Positions 1 through 4,657 of a stretch of 8,070 nucleotides of DNA are shown here, piece by piece. The stretch lies in NCBI GenBank assembly GCA_903868205.1, contig CAIPUJ010000028.1, positions 1 to 8,070 of the forward strand, in the 5' to 3' direction. The number at the start of each line of letters is the position of its first letter. Within the stretch, counting starts at the first letter, position 1. The notes below the pieces were generated by a model. That model did not search any database, was not told the origin of the DNA, and saw nothing but the letters and a program-made list of their open reading frames with translations. The translations under genes and the position numbers were made by a program. Origin of the DNA: an uncultured bacterium. Lineage in GTDB: Bacteria > Patescibacteriota > Minisyncoccia > Phycocordibacterales > GWA1-40-21.

Positions 1-2254
1 AGTAATCTCCCTCATTTCTCTCTACATCCTTTGTTTCTTCTTTTAATCTATTTTCGTCTGCTTCTGCTTGGCTACCCACGAGTACTTCTCTAGGCTTAGC
101 ACCATCTCCAGGGCCTATGAGACCTTTCTTTTCTAGTACATCCATAAGTCTTGCAGCACGAGCATATCCTACACGCAATTTTCTTTGTATATATGATGTA
201 GACGCTTTACCAGCTTGTATAACTTCATCTTTTGCTTGCTCGTATAGCTCATCGTCATCTCCATCTTCCAAATCCATTGTATCAAATACATCACTACCAC
301 CTTCGCCAGCAGTTGCATCTCCTGTGAGATTTAATTCACCACCGATAAGTTCGTCTTTATAAGAATCTTTTAGATATTTAACAATTTCTTTGACTTCAGT
401 TTCTGAAATAAAAGCAGATTGAATTCTTACAGGTTTAGACATTTCTCCACCGAGATAAAGCATATCTCCAGCACCAAGAAGTTTTTCTGCACCGGTTGTG
501 TCCAAAATAGTTCTTGAATCTATCTGTGATACTACCTGAAGAGCGATTCTAGCAGGGACATTGGCTTTGATAAGGCCAGTAATAACATTTACAGAAGGTC
601 TTTGTGTTGAAAGTATAAGGTGAATACCGACAGCTCTGCTCATTTGTGCGAGTCTTACAATAGCGCTCTCGAGCTCTCTAGGATACGACATCATGATATC
701 CGCAAGTTCATCTATGACTATCACGATGTACGGCATCATTTCAGGAAGCTTATCTTTTGCTTCGTCGAATTTACCATTCTTTTTTGCTTCTTCTATTTTC
801 TTTAATTCTGGAGCAAGAACATTTTTGTGATATGAATCGATATCTTTTACAGCTTCTGATTCCAAGACATCATATCTTCTGTCCATTTCTTTTGTCGCCC
901 ATTTAAGTGCAAGTATAGTTTTCTTTGCTTCTGTAATAACAGGTGTAAGAAGGTGGGGGATTTTGTTATATAGAGTAAGTTCAACTCTTTTAGGGTCTAT
1001 CATTATAAATCTCATATTTTCAGGAGAGTTTCTGTAAAGCAGAGAAGTAATGATTGTGTGAATAGTAACAGACTTACCAGAACCAGTAGATCCAGCTACA
1101 AGTAAGTGAGGCATTTTTGCTATGTTTGCGTAGTGTGATTTACCAGAGATTCCTTTTCCAAGACTTACTAGAAGCGGTTTATCTGATTTCTGGAATTCTT
1201 CGCTACCAAGCAGGGAAGCGAGACCAACAGTAGATTTTACAGTATTTGGAATTTCTACACCCACAAGAGATTTGCCTGGTATAGGGGCTTCGATTCTGAT
1301 AGGGTGGGCAGCTAGAGAAAGTGATAGGTCGTTTTGTAAGCCTACAATTCTAGAAAGCTTTACTCCTTCAGCAGGTTTCAAAGCGTATCTTGTGATAGAT
1401 GGTCCGATAGATATTTCATCCATTTCTACATCTATGCCAAAATTCTGCAAAGTTCTTTTTATAATATTTGCATTTGCTTTTACGTCTCCGACACCCGGTT
1501 TACCTTTGTCATGTTCTAAGAGAGATAGGGGAGGTGGAGTGTATGTAGTGTTACCTATTACTCTAGGAGTCATTTTAAATTCTTCCTCCTCAATCTTTTT
1601 TGCAATTATTGGAAGCTTCGCTTGTTTTTGCTTTTTGTCTTCTTTTTCCTCTTCGTCTTCTTCCTCAACTTTTGATATTTTTACCTTCTCTATCTCCTCA
1701 TCATCTTCTTCTATTTCAGTCTTTTCTTTTTTCCATTTTCTCCAGAAGAAAATAGATTCAACTGTGAGTTTTGTTTCAAAAAGTACTAGGCAAGAAATTA
1801 TAAGGATCGCGACAAGAATAATTACACTGGCATAGAAGCCGAACAGCTTGAAGAGTGGGGTAGAGATGAGCCAGCCGAAGAGGCCTCCTTGAGCAGTCCA
1901 ATAAGTTTTTGAAATCAAATCAGTGAGTCCAAGTCCAGAGATGAAAAATAGTAATCCACCGATAAGTTTTATTTTATTAAATTCTCTTTCCTCAGCTTTT
2001 AGGAATGATACAGAGAGAAGAAAAAAGAATAGGGGAATAAGGAAATATCCAACGCCAAAAAGTACGGTGAGCCAAGAAAAAATTTTGTCTCCCACAACCC
2101 CAGCTTTGGAGAGTGAAGCGAGTGCGAAGATAGCCGCAAGGACGAAAAATGTCACCGCCATTATTCCTTGTTTTGTTTCATTTTTAATTCCGCTCACAAC
2201 TTCCTTTACCGTATTTTTTTTCTCTATTTTTTTATTATTTTTATTTTTAGCCAT
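1..2254 (-). CDS. ftsK: FtsK/SpoIIIE-family DNA translocase, C-terminal end cut by window edge
   Basis: Membrane-anchored hexameric ATPase that pumps chromosomal DNA through the division septum. About 751 residues are visible, with no stop codon before the left edge; SpoIIIE is of similar length, so probably only a short tail is missing. Four hydrophobic segments lie near residues 31-50, 57-85, 95-114 and 138-159. A highly acidic linker (about 178-226) follows, then the motor. Walker A is GSTGSGKS at 388-395. Walker B is YIVIVIDE, with D515 and E516. The family signature STQRPS is at 549-554, followed by VNVITGLIKANVPARIA. The C-terminal gamma winged helix (about 671-726) contains STSYIQRKLRVGYARAA, the DNA-sequence-reading module. 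The ATG at 2254 is the first possible start: an in-frame TAA lies a few codons upstream. No Shine-Dalgarno is seen. It is divergent from the gene at 2893. Family assignment is firm; the KOPS-like target sequence cannot be read from here. Confidence 0.97.
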   Translation of the reverse strand, partial: MAKNKNNKKIEKKNTVKEVVSGIKNETKQGIMAVTFFVLAAIFALASLSKAGVVGDKIFSWLTVLFGVGYFLIPLFFFLLSVSFLKAEEREFNKIKLIGGLLFFISGLGLTDLISKTYWTAQGGLFGWLISTPLFKLFGFYASVIILVAILIISCLVLFETKLTVESIFFWRKWKKEKTEIEEDDEEIEKVKISKVEEEDEEEKEDKKQKQAKLPIIAKKIEEEEFKMTPRVIGNTTYTPPPLSLLEHDKGKPGVGDVKANANIIKRTLQNFGIDVEMDEISIGPSITRYALKPAEGVKLSRIVGLQNDLSLSLAAHPIRIEAPIPGKSLVGVEIPNTVKSTVGLASLLGSEEFQKSDKPLLVSLGKGISGKSHYANIAKMPHLLVAGSTGSGKSVTIHTIITSLLYRNSPENMRFIMIDPKRVELTLYNKIPHLLTPVITEAKKTILALKWATKEMDRRYDVLESEAVKDIDSYHKNVLAPELKKIEEAKKNGKFDEAKDKLPEMMPYIVIVIDELADIMMSYPRELESAIVRLAQMSRAVGIHLILSTQRPSVNVITGLIKANVPARIALQVVSQIDSRTILDTTGAEKLLGAGDMLYLGGEMSKPVRIQSAFISETEVKEIVKYLKDSYKDELIGGELNLTGDATAGEGGSDVFDTMDLEDGDDDELYEQAKDEVIQAGKASTSYIQRKLRVGYARAARLMDVLEKKGLIGPGDGAKPREVLVGSQAEADENRLKEETKDVERNEGDY

Positions 2255-2264
2255 GATTGATTTT

Positions 2265-2270
2265 GTTATA
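2265..2270 (-). promoter_or_regulatory. possible -10 box of ftsK (near-leaderless start)
   Basis: On the minus strand this reads TATAAC, five of six matches to the sigma-70 -10 consensus. Transcription would begin about 7 nt downstream, near 2258, only 3-4 nt before the ATG at 2254. This would explain the absence of a ribosome binding site. No good -35 hexamer lies at the expected distance, where repeat R1 copy A sits instead, so the call is weak. Confidence 0.3.
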
Positions 2271-2278
2271 AGATTTTA

Positions 2279-2315
2279 GAGGTGGAACCTTGGATCTGTA
2301 AAAAGGTTCCTCCTC
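2279..2315. repeat. R1 hairpin repeat, copy A
   Basis: Imperfect palindrome: GAGGTGGAACCTT at 2279-2291 faces AAGGTTCCTCCTC at 2303-2315. Twelve pairs form with one T-T mismatch, around an 11-nt loop. It lies 25 bp upstream of the ftsK start codon, so the ftsK promoter must overlap it or lie beyond it. It is the first of four R1 copies in this window (others at 2437, 2485 and 3807). Such short dispersed palindromes resemble REP sequences mobilised by RAYT (IS200-like) transposases, but no transposase is present here. Confidence 0.85.
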
Positions 2316-2335
2316 GGAAATCTTGTTTTTCTATC

Positions 2336-2355
2336 ATTCCCGTATATACGGGAAT
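2336..2355. repeat. R2 palindrome ATTCCC-N8-GGGAAT, copy A
   Basis: ATTCCCGTATATACGGGAAT is a perfect 20-nt palindrome. It matches the generic pattern ATTCCC-N8-GGGAAT known for the dRS3 repeats of Neisseria and for similar dispersed repeats in other bacteria. A second copy with a different centre is at 2547-2566. Confidence 0.8.
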
Positions 2356-2436
2356 CCAGTATTTTTGAAATATTTTTATTCAATAATTATATCAAAAAAA
2401 ATACAAAAAATCTCACTCAAAAATATCGTATTTCTC

Positions 2437-2473
2437 GGGGCCGAACCTTGGGTCTCAAGAAAGGTTCGGCCCC
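2437..2473. repeat. R1 hairpin repeat, copy B (divergent but perfectly paired)
   Basis: GGGGCCGAACCTT at 2437-2449 pairs perfectly over 13 bp with AAGGTTCGGCCCC at 2461-2473, around an 11-nt loop. Relative to copy A, three paired positions differ and all remain paired or become paired: A-T to G-C, the T-T mismatch to C-G, and G-C to C-G. Sequence changed while pairing was kept, so the hairpin itself appears to be what is maintained or copied. Confidence 0.85.
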
Positions 2474-2484
2474 TCATAATCTCT

Positions 2485-2531
2485 GTTCAGAGGTGGAACC
2501 TTGAATCTCCAAAAAGGTTCCTCCTCTGAAC
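2485..2531. repeat. R1 hairpin repeat, copy C (extended arms)
   Basis: GTTCAGAGGTGGAACCTT at 2485-2502 faces AAGGTTCCTCCTCTGAAC at 2514-2531. This gives 17 pairs and the same central T-T mismatch as copy A, around the loop GAATCTCCAAA. The arms extend five pairs further than in copy A. Copy D at 3807 has the same extended arms, with one A-T pair replaced by C-G. Confidence 0.87.
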
Positions 2532-2546
2532 TCTACGTATTCTGTC

Positions 2547-2566
2547 ATTCCCGCGAAGGCGGGAAT
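2547..2566. repeat. R2 palindrome ATTCCC-N8-GGGAAT, copy B
   Basis: ATTCCCGC and GCGGGAAT form an 8-bp perfect stem around the tetraloop GAAG. The flanks (GTC before, CTAT after) resemble those of copy A at 2336 (ATC before, CC after). It sits between R1 copy C and the R3a element. Confidence 0.85.
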
Positions 2567-2615
2567 CTATCTTCTTTCTGCTCTGCCAATCTCAACCTCC
2601 CCATAAAAAGTAACA

Positions 2616-2623
2616 GGGGGGGG
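2616..2623. repeat. G8 homopolymer tract
   Basis: Eight consecutive G bases, enclosed by a 7-bp inverted repeat (AAAAAGT at 2605-2611, ACTTTTT at 2626-2632). Long G runs are prone to slippage. It is 136 bp upstream of the predicted -35 box of the next gene, so it is not placed to alter promoter spacing. A comparable C9 tract precedes the second R3 element at 3890. Confidence 0.6.
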
Positions 2624-2638
2624 TGACTTTTTCTCACA

Positions 2639-2745
2639 AAACAAGAGGAATACTCTTTTGGAAACTTGGGAGGCTGGCTGAGCCGAGCACGAGGAATTTT
2701 CTAGCAAGAAAATATCCGTGTTCCAAAAGAGTATTCCTCTTGTTT
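2639..2745. repeat. R3a: long inverted-repeat element with conserved core
   Basis: A perfect 25-bp inverted repeat (2639-2663 with 2721-2745) encloses 57 nt. Inside, CTTGGGAGG is followed by a second hairpin in which ATTTTCT and AGAAAAT pair around an AGCA loop at 2703-2706. Bulged GGA/TCC and CAC/GTG pairs extend that stem. The core reappears at 3955-4034 (R3b) with changed but still paired stem bases. The total length and lack of any credible protein suggest a MITE-like or REP-like mobile sequence, or a structured RNA. It ends 13 bp before the predicted -35 box of the gene at 2893. I do not recognise it as a named family. Confidence 0.75.
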
Positions 2746-2758
2746 CACTAATTTCCCC

Positions 2759-2786
2759 TTTACTTTTTTTCTCCCCCATATATAAT
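2759..2786 (+). promoter_or_regulatory. sigma-70-like promoter of the winged-helix protein gene
   Basis: A perfect -10 box TATAAT (2781-2786) stands 16 bp downstream of TTTACT (2759-2764), a four-of-six match to TTGACA. Transcription would start near 2793, giving a 5' leader of about 100 nt before the ATG at 2893. It lies just beyond R3a. Confidence 0.6.
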
Positions 2787-2833
2787 GGACAAAAACAGCA
2801 CCTCGTCCTTAAGAATTTTACAAATATTTTTTT

Positions 2834-2875
2834 AAAAGACATCTATATATTTAAGGACATTTTATTAAAAGACAT
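2834..2875 (+). promoter_or_regulatory. AAGGACAT-type direct repeats, possible operator in the leader
   Basis: Three related copies stand between promoter and start codon: AAAAGACAT (2834-2842), TAAGGACAT (2852-2860) and AAAAGACAT (2867-2875). Their GACAT parts are spaced 18 and 15 bp apart. An inverted relative, CGTCCTTAA, is at 2804-2812, just after the predicted start of transcription. The downstream gene encodes a DNA-binding protein, so autoregulation is a natural reading, but that is inference. The same AAGGACA motif recurs inside the gene. Confidence 0.4.
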
Positions 2876-2892
2876 TAAGTTAGTTATATATT

Positions 2893-3711
2893 ATGGATAA
2901 CAAAAACAACGATAATATGTTTCAGCAAGACAGCCAAGAAAAGGCTGTAAAAACATTGGATGTAAATGCTATTTTCCCCAATGACCCTTATGGACTTTTT
3001 GTCTTTCAGAAGGTGGAGAAGCTTGTCGCTGGTATATATCTCCTCACCAGCTATTTGTCCGATAAAGAACCTCTCAAGTGGAATCTCAGAGAGTCAGCAA
3101 ATGTCCTCCTAAAAAATTCTATTTCTTTGTCTGATAGAGTTTGGGGCGAAGGAGATCTTACAGAAACCCTTCTCTTCTCGATAGGTGAAATGTCCGCCAC
3201 TCTAGGCGTTGCGAAAATAGCAAATCTTATATCAATATCCAACCACGAAATTATAAAAGCCGAATTTGATAAACTGGCCGATTTTCTAAACAAATCTTCT
3301 CAGAATCTTTCTTCAGCAAAGATTGCTTTTGGAGACAGCCTTTTTGGTGGAGCTTATGACTTTATACCAAATCAAAATTATCAAAATAATATTCAAGAGC
3401 CTTTAGTAGAAACACCAGTTTTTTATAAAGGACAAAAGGACATCAAGGACAATCAAAAATATTCTGTCCTTAACAAAAAACCTCTAGAGAAAAAGAATCC
3501 AACTGAAGAAAAAATAAAGGACAAAAGTAACAGACAAGACATCATTACATCAATGCTCAAGAGCGGTGTGAAGCTTACAATAAAGGATTTTACAAAGAAC
3601 ATAAAAGACTGCAGCGAGAAGACGATCCAAAGAGAACTCCTCGCTCTCGTCGCCAAAGGCATCCTCAAGAAGGAAGGGGAACGCAGATGGTCCAAATACT
3701 TCTTGTCCTAG
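2893..3711 (+). CDS. protein with C-terminal winged helix-turn-helix, function unknown
   Basis: 272 residues, no signal peptide or membrane segment, so cytoplasmic. The N-terminal part (about 30-150) is predicted helical, with IFPNDPYGLFVFQKVEKLVA and an amphipathic stretch NHEIIKAEFDKLADFLNK; I do not recognise it. A polar, Lys/Asn-rich linker (about 165-213) contains KGQKDIKDNQK. Residues 214-271 resemble a DeoR-type winged helix: RQDIITSML, then a recognition helix around CSEKTIQRELLALVAKG (240-256), then a basic wing KKEGERRWSKY. I recall this C-terminal signature from many Patescibacteria proteins of unknown role. A DNA-binding or regulatory role is inferred, and no target is known. The ATG at 2893 lacks a Shine-Dalgarno but is placed well behind the promoter at 2759. 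The gene is a single transcription unit closed by the terminator at 3748 and flanked on both sides by R1 and R3 repeats. Confidence 0.88.
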   Translation: MDNKNNDNMFQQDSQEKAVKTLDVNAIFPNDPYGLFVFQKVEKLVAGIYLLTSYLSDKEPLKWNLRESANVLLKNSISLSDRVWGEGDLTETLLFSIGEMSATLGVAKIANLISISNHEIIKAEFDKLADFLNKSSQNLSSAKIAFGDSLFGGAYDFIPNQNYQNNIQEPLVETPVFYKGQKDIKDNQKYSVLNKKPLEKKNPTEEKIKDKSNRQDIITSMLKSGVKLTIKDFTKNIKDCSEKTIQRELLALVAKGILKKEGERRWSKYFLS

Positions 3712-3719
3712 AGAAAAGT

Positions 3720-3741
3720 ATCTTGGAGCAGACCCCAAGAT
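3720..3741 (+). other. hairpin between stop codon and terminator
   Basis: ATCTTGG at 3720-3726 pairs over 7 bp with CCAAGAT at 3735-3741. It lies 9 nt after the stop codon and just before the main terminator stem, so the mRNA 3' end would carry two stem-loops. It may protect against 3' decay. Confidence 0.5.
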
Positions 3742-3747
3742 TCTATT

Positions 3748-3778
3748 AAAACCCCCGAGGGCTACCCTCGGGGGTTTT
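3748..3778 (+). terminator. strong intrinsic terminator
   Basis: AAAACCCCCGAGGG (3748-3761) pairs perfectly over 14 bp with CCCTCGGGGGTTTT (3765-3778) around the 3-nt loop CTA. The stem is flanked by A and T runs on both sides, so it could work in either direction. It closes the 2893-3711 transcription unit. Confidence 0.93.
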
Positions 3779-3806
3779 CAAATTGACTCCAGAGGTTGAA
3801 ATTTGG

Positions 3807-3872
3807 GTTCCGAGGTGGAACCTTGCTTGCCCGCCTTAGGAGGGAATCTCCAAAAAGGTTCCTCCTCGGAAC
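3807..3872. repeat. R1 hairpin repeat, copy D, with R2-like insert in the loop
   Basis: GTTCCGAGGTGGAACCTT (3807-3824) faces AAGGTTCCTCCTCGGAAC (3855-3872): 17 pairs and the T-T mismatch, as in copy C. The loop is 30 nt instead of 11. Its extra part, GCCCGCCTTAGGAGGGAAT, resembles the reverse complement of R2 copy B, after which the usual loop AATCTCC resumes. Just upstream, GAGGTTGAAATTTGGG near 3792-3807 looks like a decayed left half of another R1. Confidence 0.85.
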
Positions 3873-3889
3873 TCCTTTTCCCCTCCTTA

Positions 3890-3898
3890 CCCCCCCCC
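3890..3898. repeat. C9 homopolymer tract
   Basis: Nine consecutive C bases followed shortly by seven T bases (3901-3907). It lies between R1 copy D and R3b, as the G8 tract at 2616 lies between R1 copy C and R3a, but on the opposite strand. Confidence 0.6.
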
Positions 3899-3923
3899 TC
3901 TTTTTTTCAAGAAAGCACTCTAA

Positions 3924-4065
3924 AATCTTACTTGTTAGGGGTGGCTTCCTGTTACTTTTGATAAAGCCTTGGGAAGAACGACGGTGCTGGACAGAGGAAA
4001 TTCTTAGCAAAGAATTTTCGTGCTTTTCAAAAGAAATAGGAAGCCAGGACCCCGTGAGTAAGATT
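3924..4065. repeat. R3b: second long inverted-repeat element with conserved core
   Basis: Imperfect outer arms pair AATCTTACT (3924-3932) with AGTAAGATT (4057-4065), then GGGGT with ACCCC, GGCTTCCT with AGGAAGCC, and CTTTTGA with TCAAAAG. The core shares with R3a: CTTTTG, then CTTGGGA, GAGGAA, a stem around AGCA (4006-4009), CGTG, and CAAAAG. The inner stem here is AAATTCTT with AAGAATTT, against ATTTTCT with AGAAAAT in R3a, so bases changed in a compensated way. The outer arms differ in sequence from R3a apart from the last few bases next to the core. No open reading frame of credible composition is present. Confidence 0.72.
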
Positions 4066-4110
4066 AGCCGTATTCCTTGCTTTTATTGGAAAAAAATGCA
4101 ATAATATCTC

Positions 4111-4164
4111 CTGTGGATTATGCCTTTTAAACGCCCTTAAAAAGCGTTAAAAAGTTATCCACAG
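4111..4164. promoter_or_regulatory. inverted DnaA-box-like pair forming a large hairpin
   Basis: TTATCCACA at 4155-4163 is an exact DnaA box. TGTGGATTA at 4112-4120 is, on the other strand, TAATCCACA, one mismatch from it. CTGTGGAT (4111-4118) and ATCCACAG (4157-4164) pair over 8 bp. An inner stem of 10 pairs (CTTTT and AACGC arms, one A-A mismatch) is closed by a 9-nt loop. The structure ends 9 bp before the -35 box of the surface-protein promoter. Either DnaA binding here influences that promoter, or the site titrates DnaA. Nothing else suggests a replication origin. Confidence 0.55.
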
Positions 4165-4173
4165 TTATGTATT

Positions 4174-4202
4174 TTGCCAGATTTTCTGGCTAGGTATATA
4201 AT
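4174..4202 (+). promoter_or_regulatory. near-consensus sigma-70 promoter for the surface-protein gene
   Basis: TTGCCA (4174-4179, five of six to TTGACA) is separated by an ideal 17 bp from TATAAT (4197-4202, perfect). Transcription would begin near 4209. The next gene start is at 4849, so the predicted leader is about 640 nt. No terminator with a clear U-tract interrupts it. A promoter this close to consensus suits a highly expressed protein. Confidence 0.8.
4176..4190. promoter_or_regulatory. perfect palindrome over the -35 region, possible operator
   Basis: GCCAGA and TCTGGC flank TTT as a perfect 15-bp inverted repeat covering the end of the -35 box and most of the spacer. A repressor bound here would block RNA polymerase. 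It is upstream of the predicted transcription start, so it would act as DNA rather than as RNA. Confidence 0.45.
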
Positions 4203-4211
4203 ATTAGCTAA

Positions 4212-4250
4212 GGTTTATGCATAGCGCTCAAAAAGCTCTATTTATAAGCC
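4212..4250 (+). other. 5'-terminal stem-loop of the leader
   Basis: GGTTTAT (4212-4218) pairs with ATAAGCC (4244-4250), ATAG (4221-4224) with CTAT (4238-4241), and GCT with AGC around the loop CAAAA. That gives 14 pairs with small internal loops, starting within a few nt of the predicted transcript end. A stem at the very 5' end is the known arrangement that protects mRNAs such as ompA from decay. Confidence 0.5.
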
Positions 4251-4419
4251 CTTTATGTCGTAGACGAGTTTCACAAAAACCTGTCTGCGTTTCCGTAAAT
4301 ACTTTCACGGGCCTGCTCAAGCCCCGTTGTCAGTGGTCGAGAACTTTGACAATAGAATATTCAGAATGACAGTTAGACAGTTTAGTTTATGTAAACTAAT
4401 CCGTCTTTCTTGTGTCGAA

Positions 4420-4467
4420 TTTTTTACACAAAAAATATTTACTTGCTCAAAGTAAATATGTAAAAAA
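4420..4467 (+). other. AT-rich long hairpin in the leader
   Basis: ATATTTACTT (4435-4444) pairs over 10 bp with AAGTAAATAT (4450-4459) around the loop GCTCA. TTTTTTAC (4420-4427) pairs over 8 bp with GTAAAAAA (4460-4467), leaving a 7-nt bulge on the left. It lacks the GC-rich stem and U-tract of a terminator, so I read it as leader structure. Confidence 0.5.
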
Positions 4468-4574
4468 AATATGAGAGAGAAGGAATAGTAGAAGAAAGTT
4501 ATTCGCAGTTATCGAGCGAGTACTAGCGGAAGGTGTAGGGAAGGTCAGTCCTGAAACTGGATGCACAAAGATAG

Positions 4575-4657
4575 TCGTCAAGTTTAGAAAAATTAATTTT
4601 TAGTCGAAATTACTTTTCTTGTTTTTTTGATCTTCGGATTGAGAAAATTTTTGACGA
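4575..4657 (+). other. three-way-junction-like domain with a UUCG tetraloop
   Basis: TCGTCAA (4575-4581) pairs perfectly with TTGACGA (4651-4657), closing a domain that holds two hairpins. One is the self-complementary AAAAATTAATTTTT (4588-4601). The other (4621-4648) is capped by C(TTCG)G at 4632-4637, an exceptionally stable tetraloop in RNA, on a stem of U-A and U-G pairs. The arrangement suggests a folded RNA domain rather than random AT-rich spacer. Confidence 0.45.

Noticed and set aside
117..362. Plus-strand open frames at 117-362, 620-805 and 1923-2279
   Set aside because: All lie antisense to ftsK, have no domain-like features, and reflect codon bias of the true gene.
1272..1835. 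Plus-strand open frame of 187 codons, very rich in Ser and Phe
   Set aside because: It is the antisense of ftsK. Its Ser runs mirror the Glu/Asp codons of the acidic FtsK linker. The minus-strand protein has all family motifs.
2323..2529. Plus-strand open frame of 68 codons across the repeat island
   Set aside because: It runs through R2, R1 copy B and R1 copy C; its sequence is just translated palindromes.
2279..2566. CRISPR array
   Set aside because: The repeats are self-complementary, unevenly spaced and of two different families, with no regular spacers and no cas genes.
2639..2745. Retron msr-msd RNA, given the long inverted repeat
   Set aside because: No reverse transcriptase gene anywhere in the window, and the conserved parts do not match the retron layout known to me.
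2567..2842. Minus-strand open frame of 91 codons over R3a and the 2759 promoter
   Set aside because: It spans both arms of the inverted repeat and the promoter of the neighbouring gene, and has no recognisable protein character.
3796..4104. Open frames on both strands over R1 copy D and R3b
   Set aside because: Each is read through hairpin repeats and a C9 tract; the two strands give similarly implausible peptides.
4111..4164. Replication origin
   Set aside because: Only two boxes, no AT-rich unwinding repeats beside them, and no dnaA, dnaN or rpmH nearby.
4366..4455. 29-codon ATG open frame in the leader as a possible leader peptide
   Set aside because: No ribosome binding site, no runs of regulatory codons, and it passes through two predicted stems. 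Kept only as a possibility.
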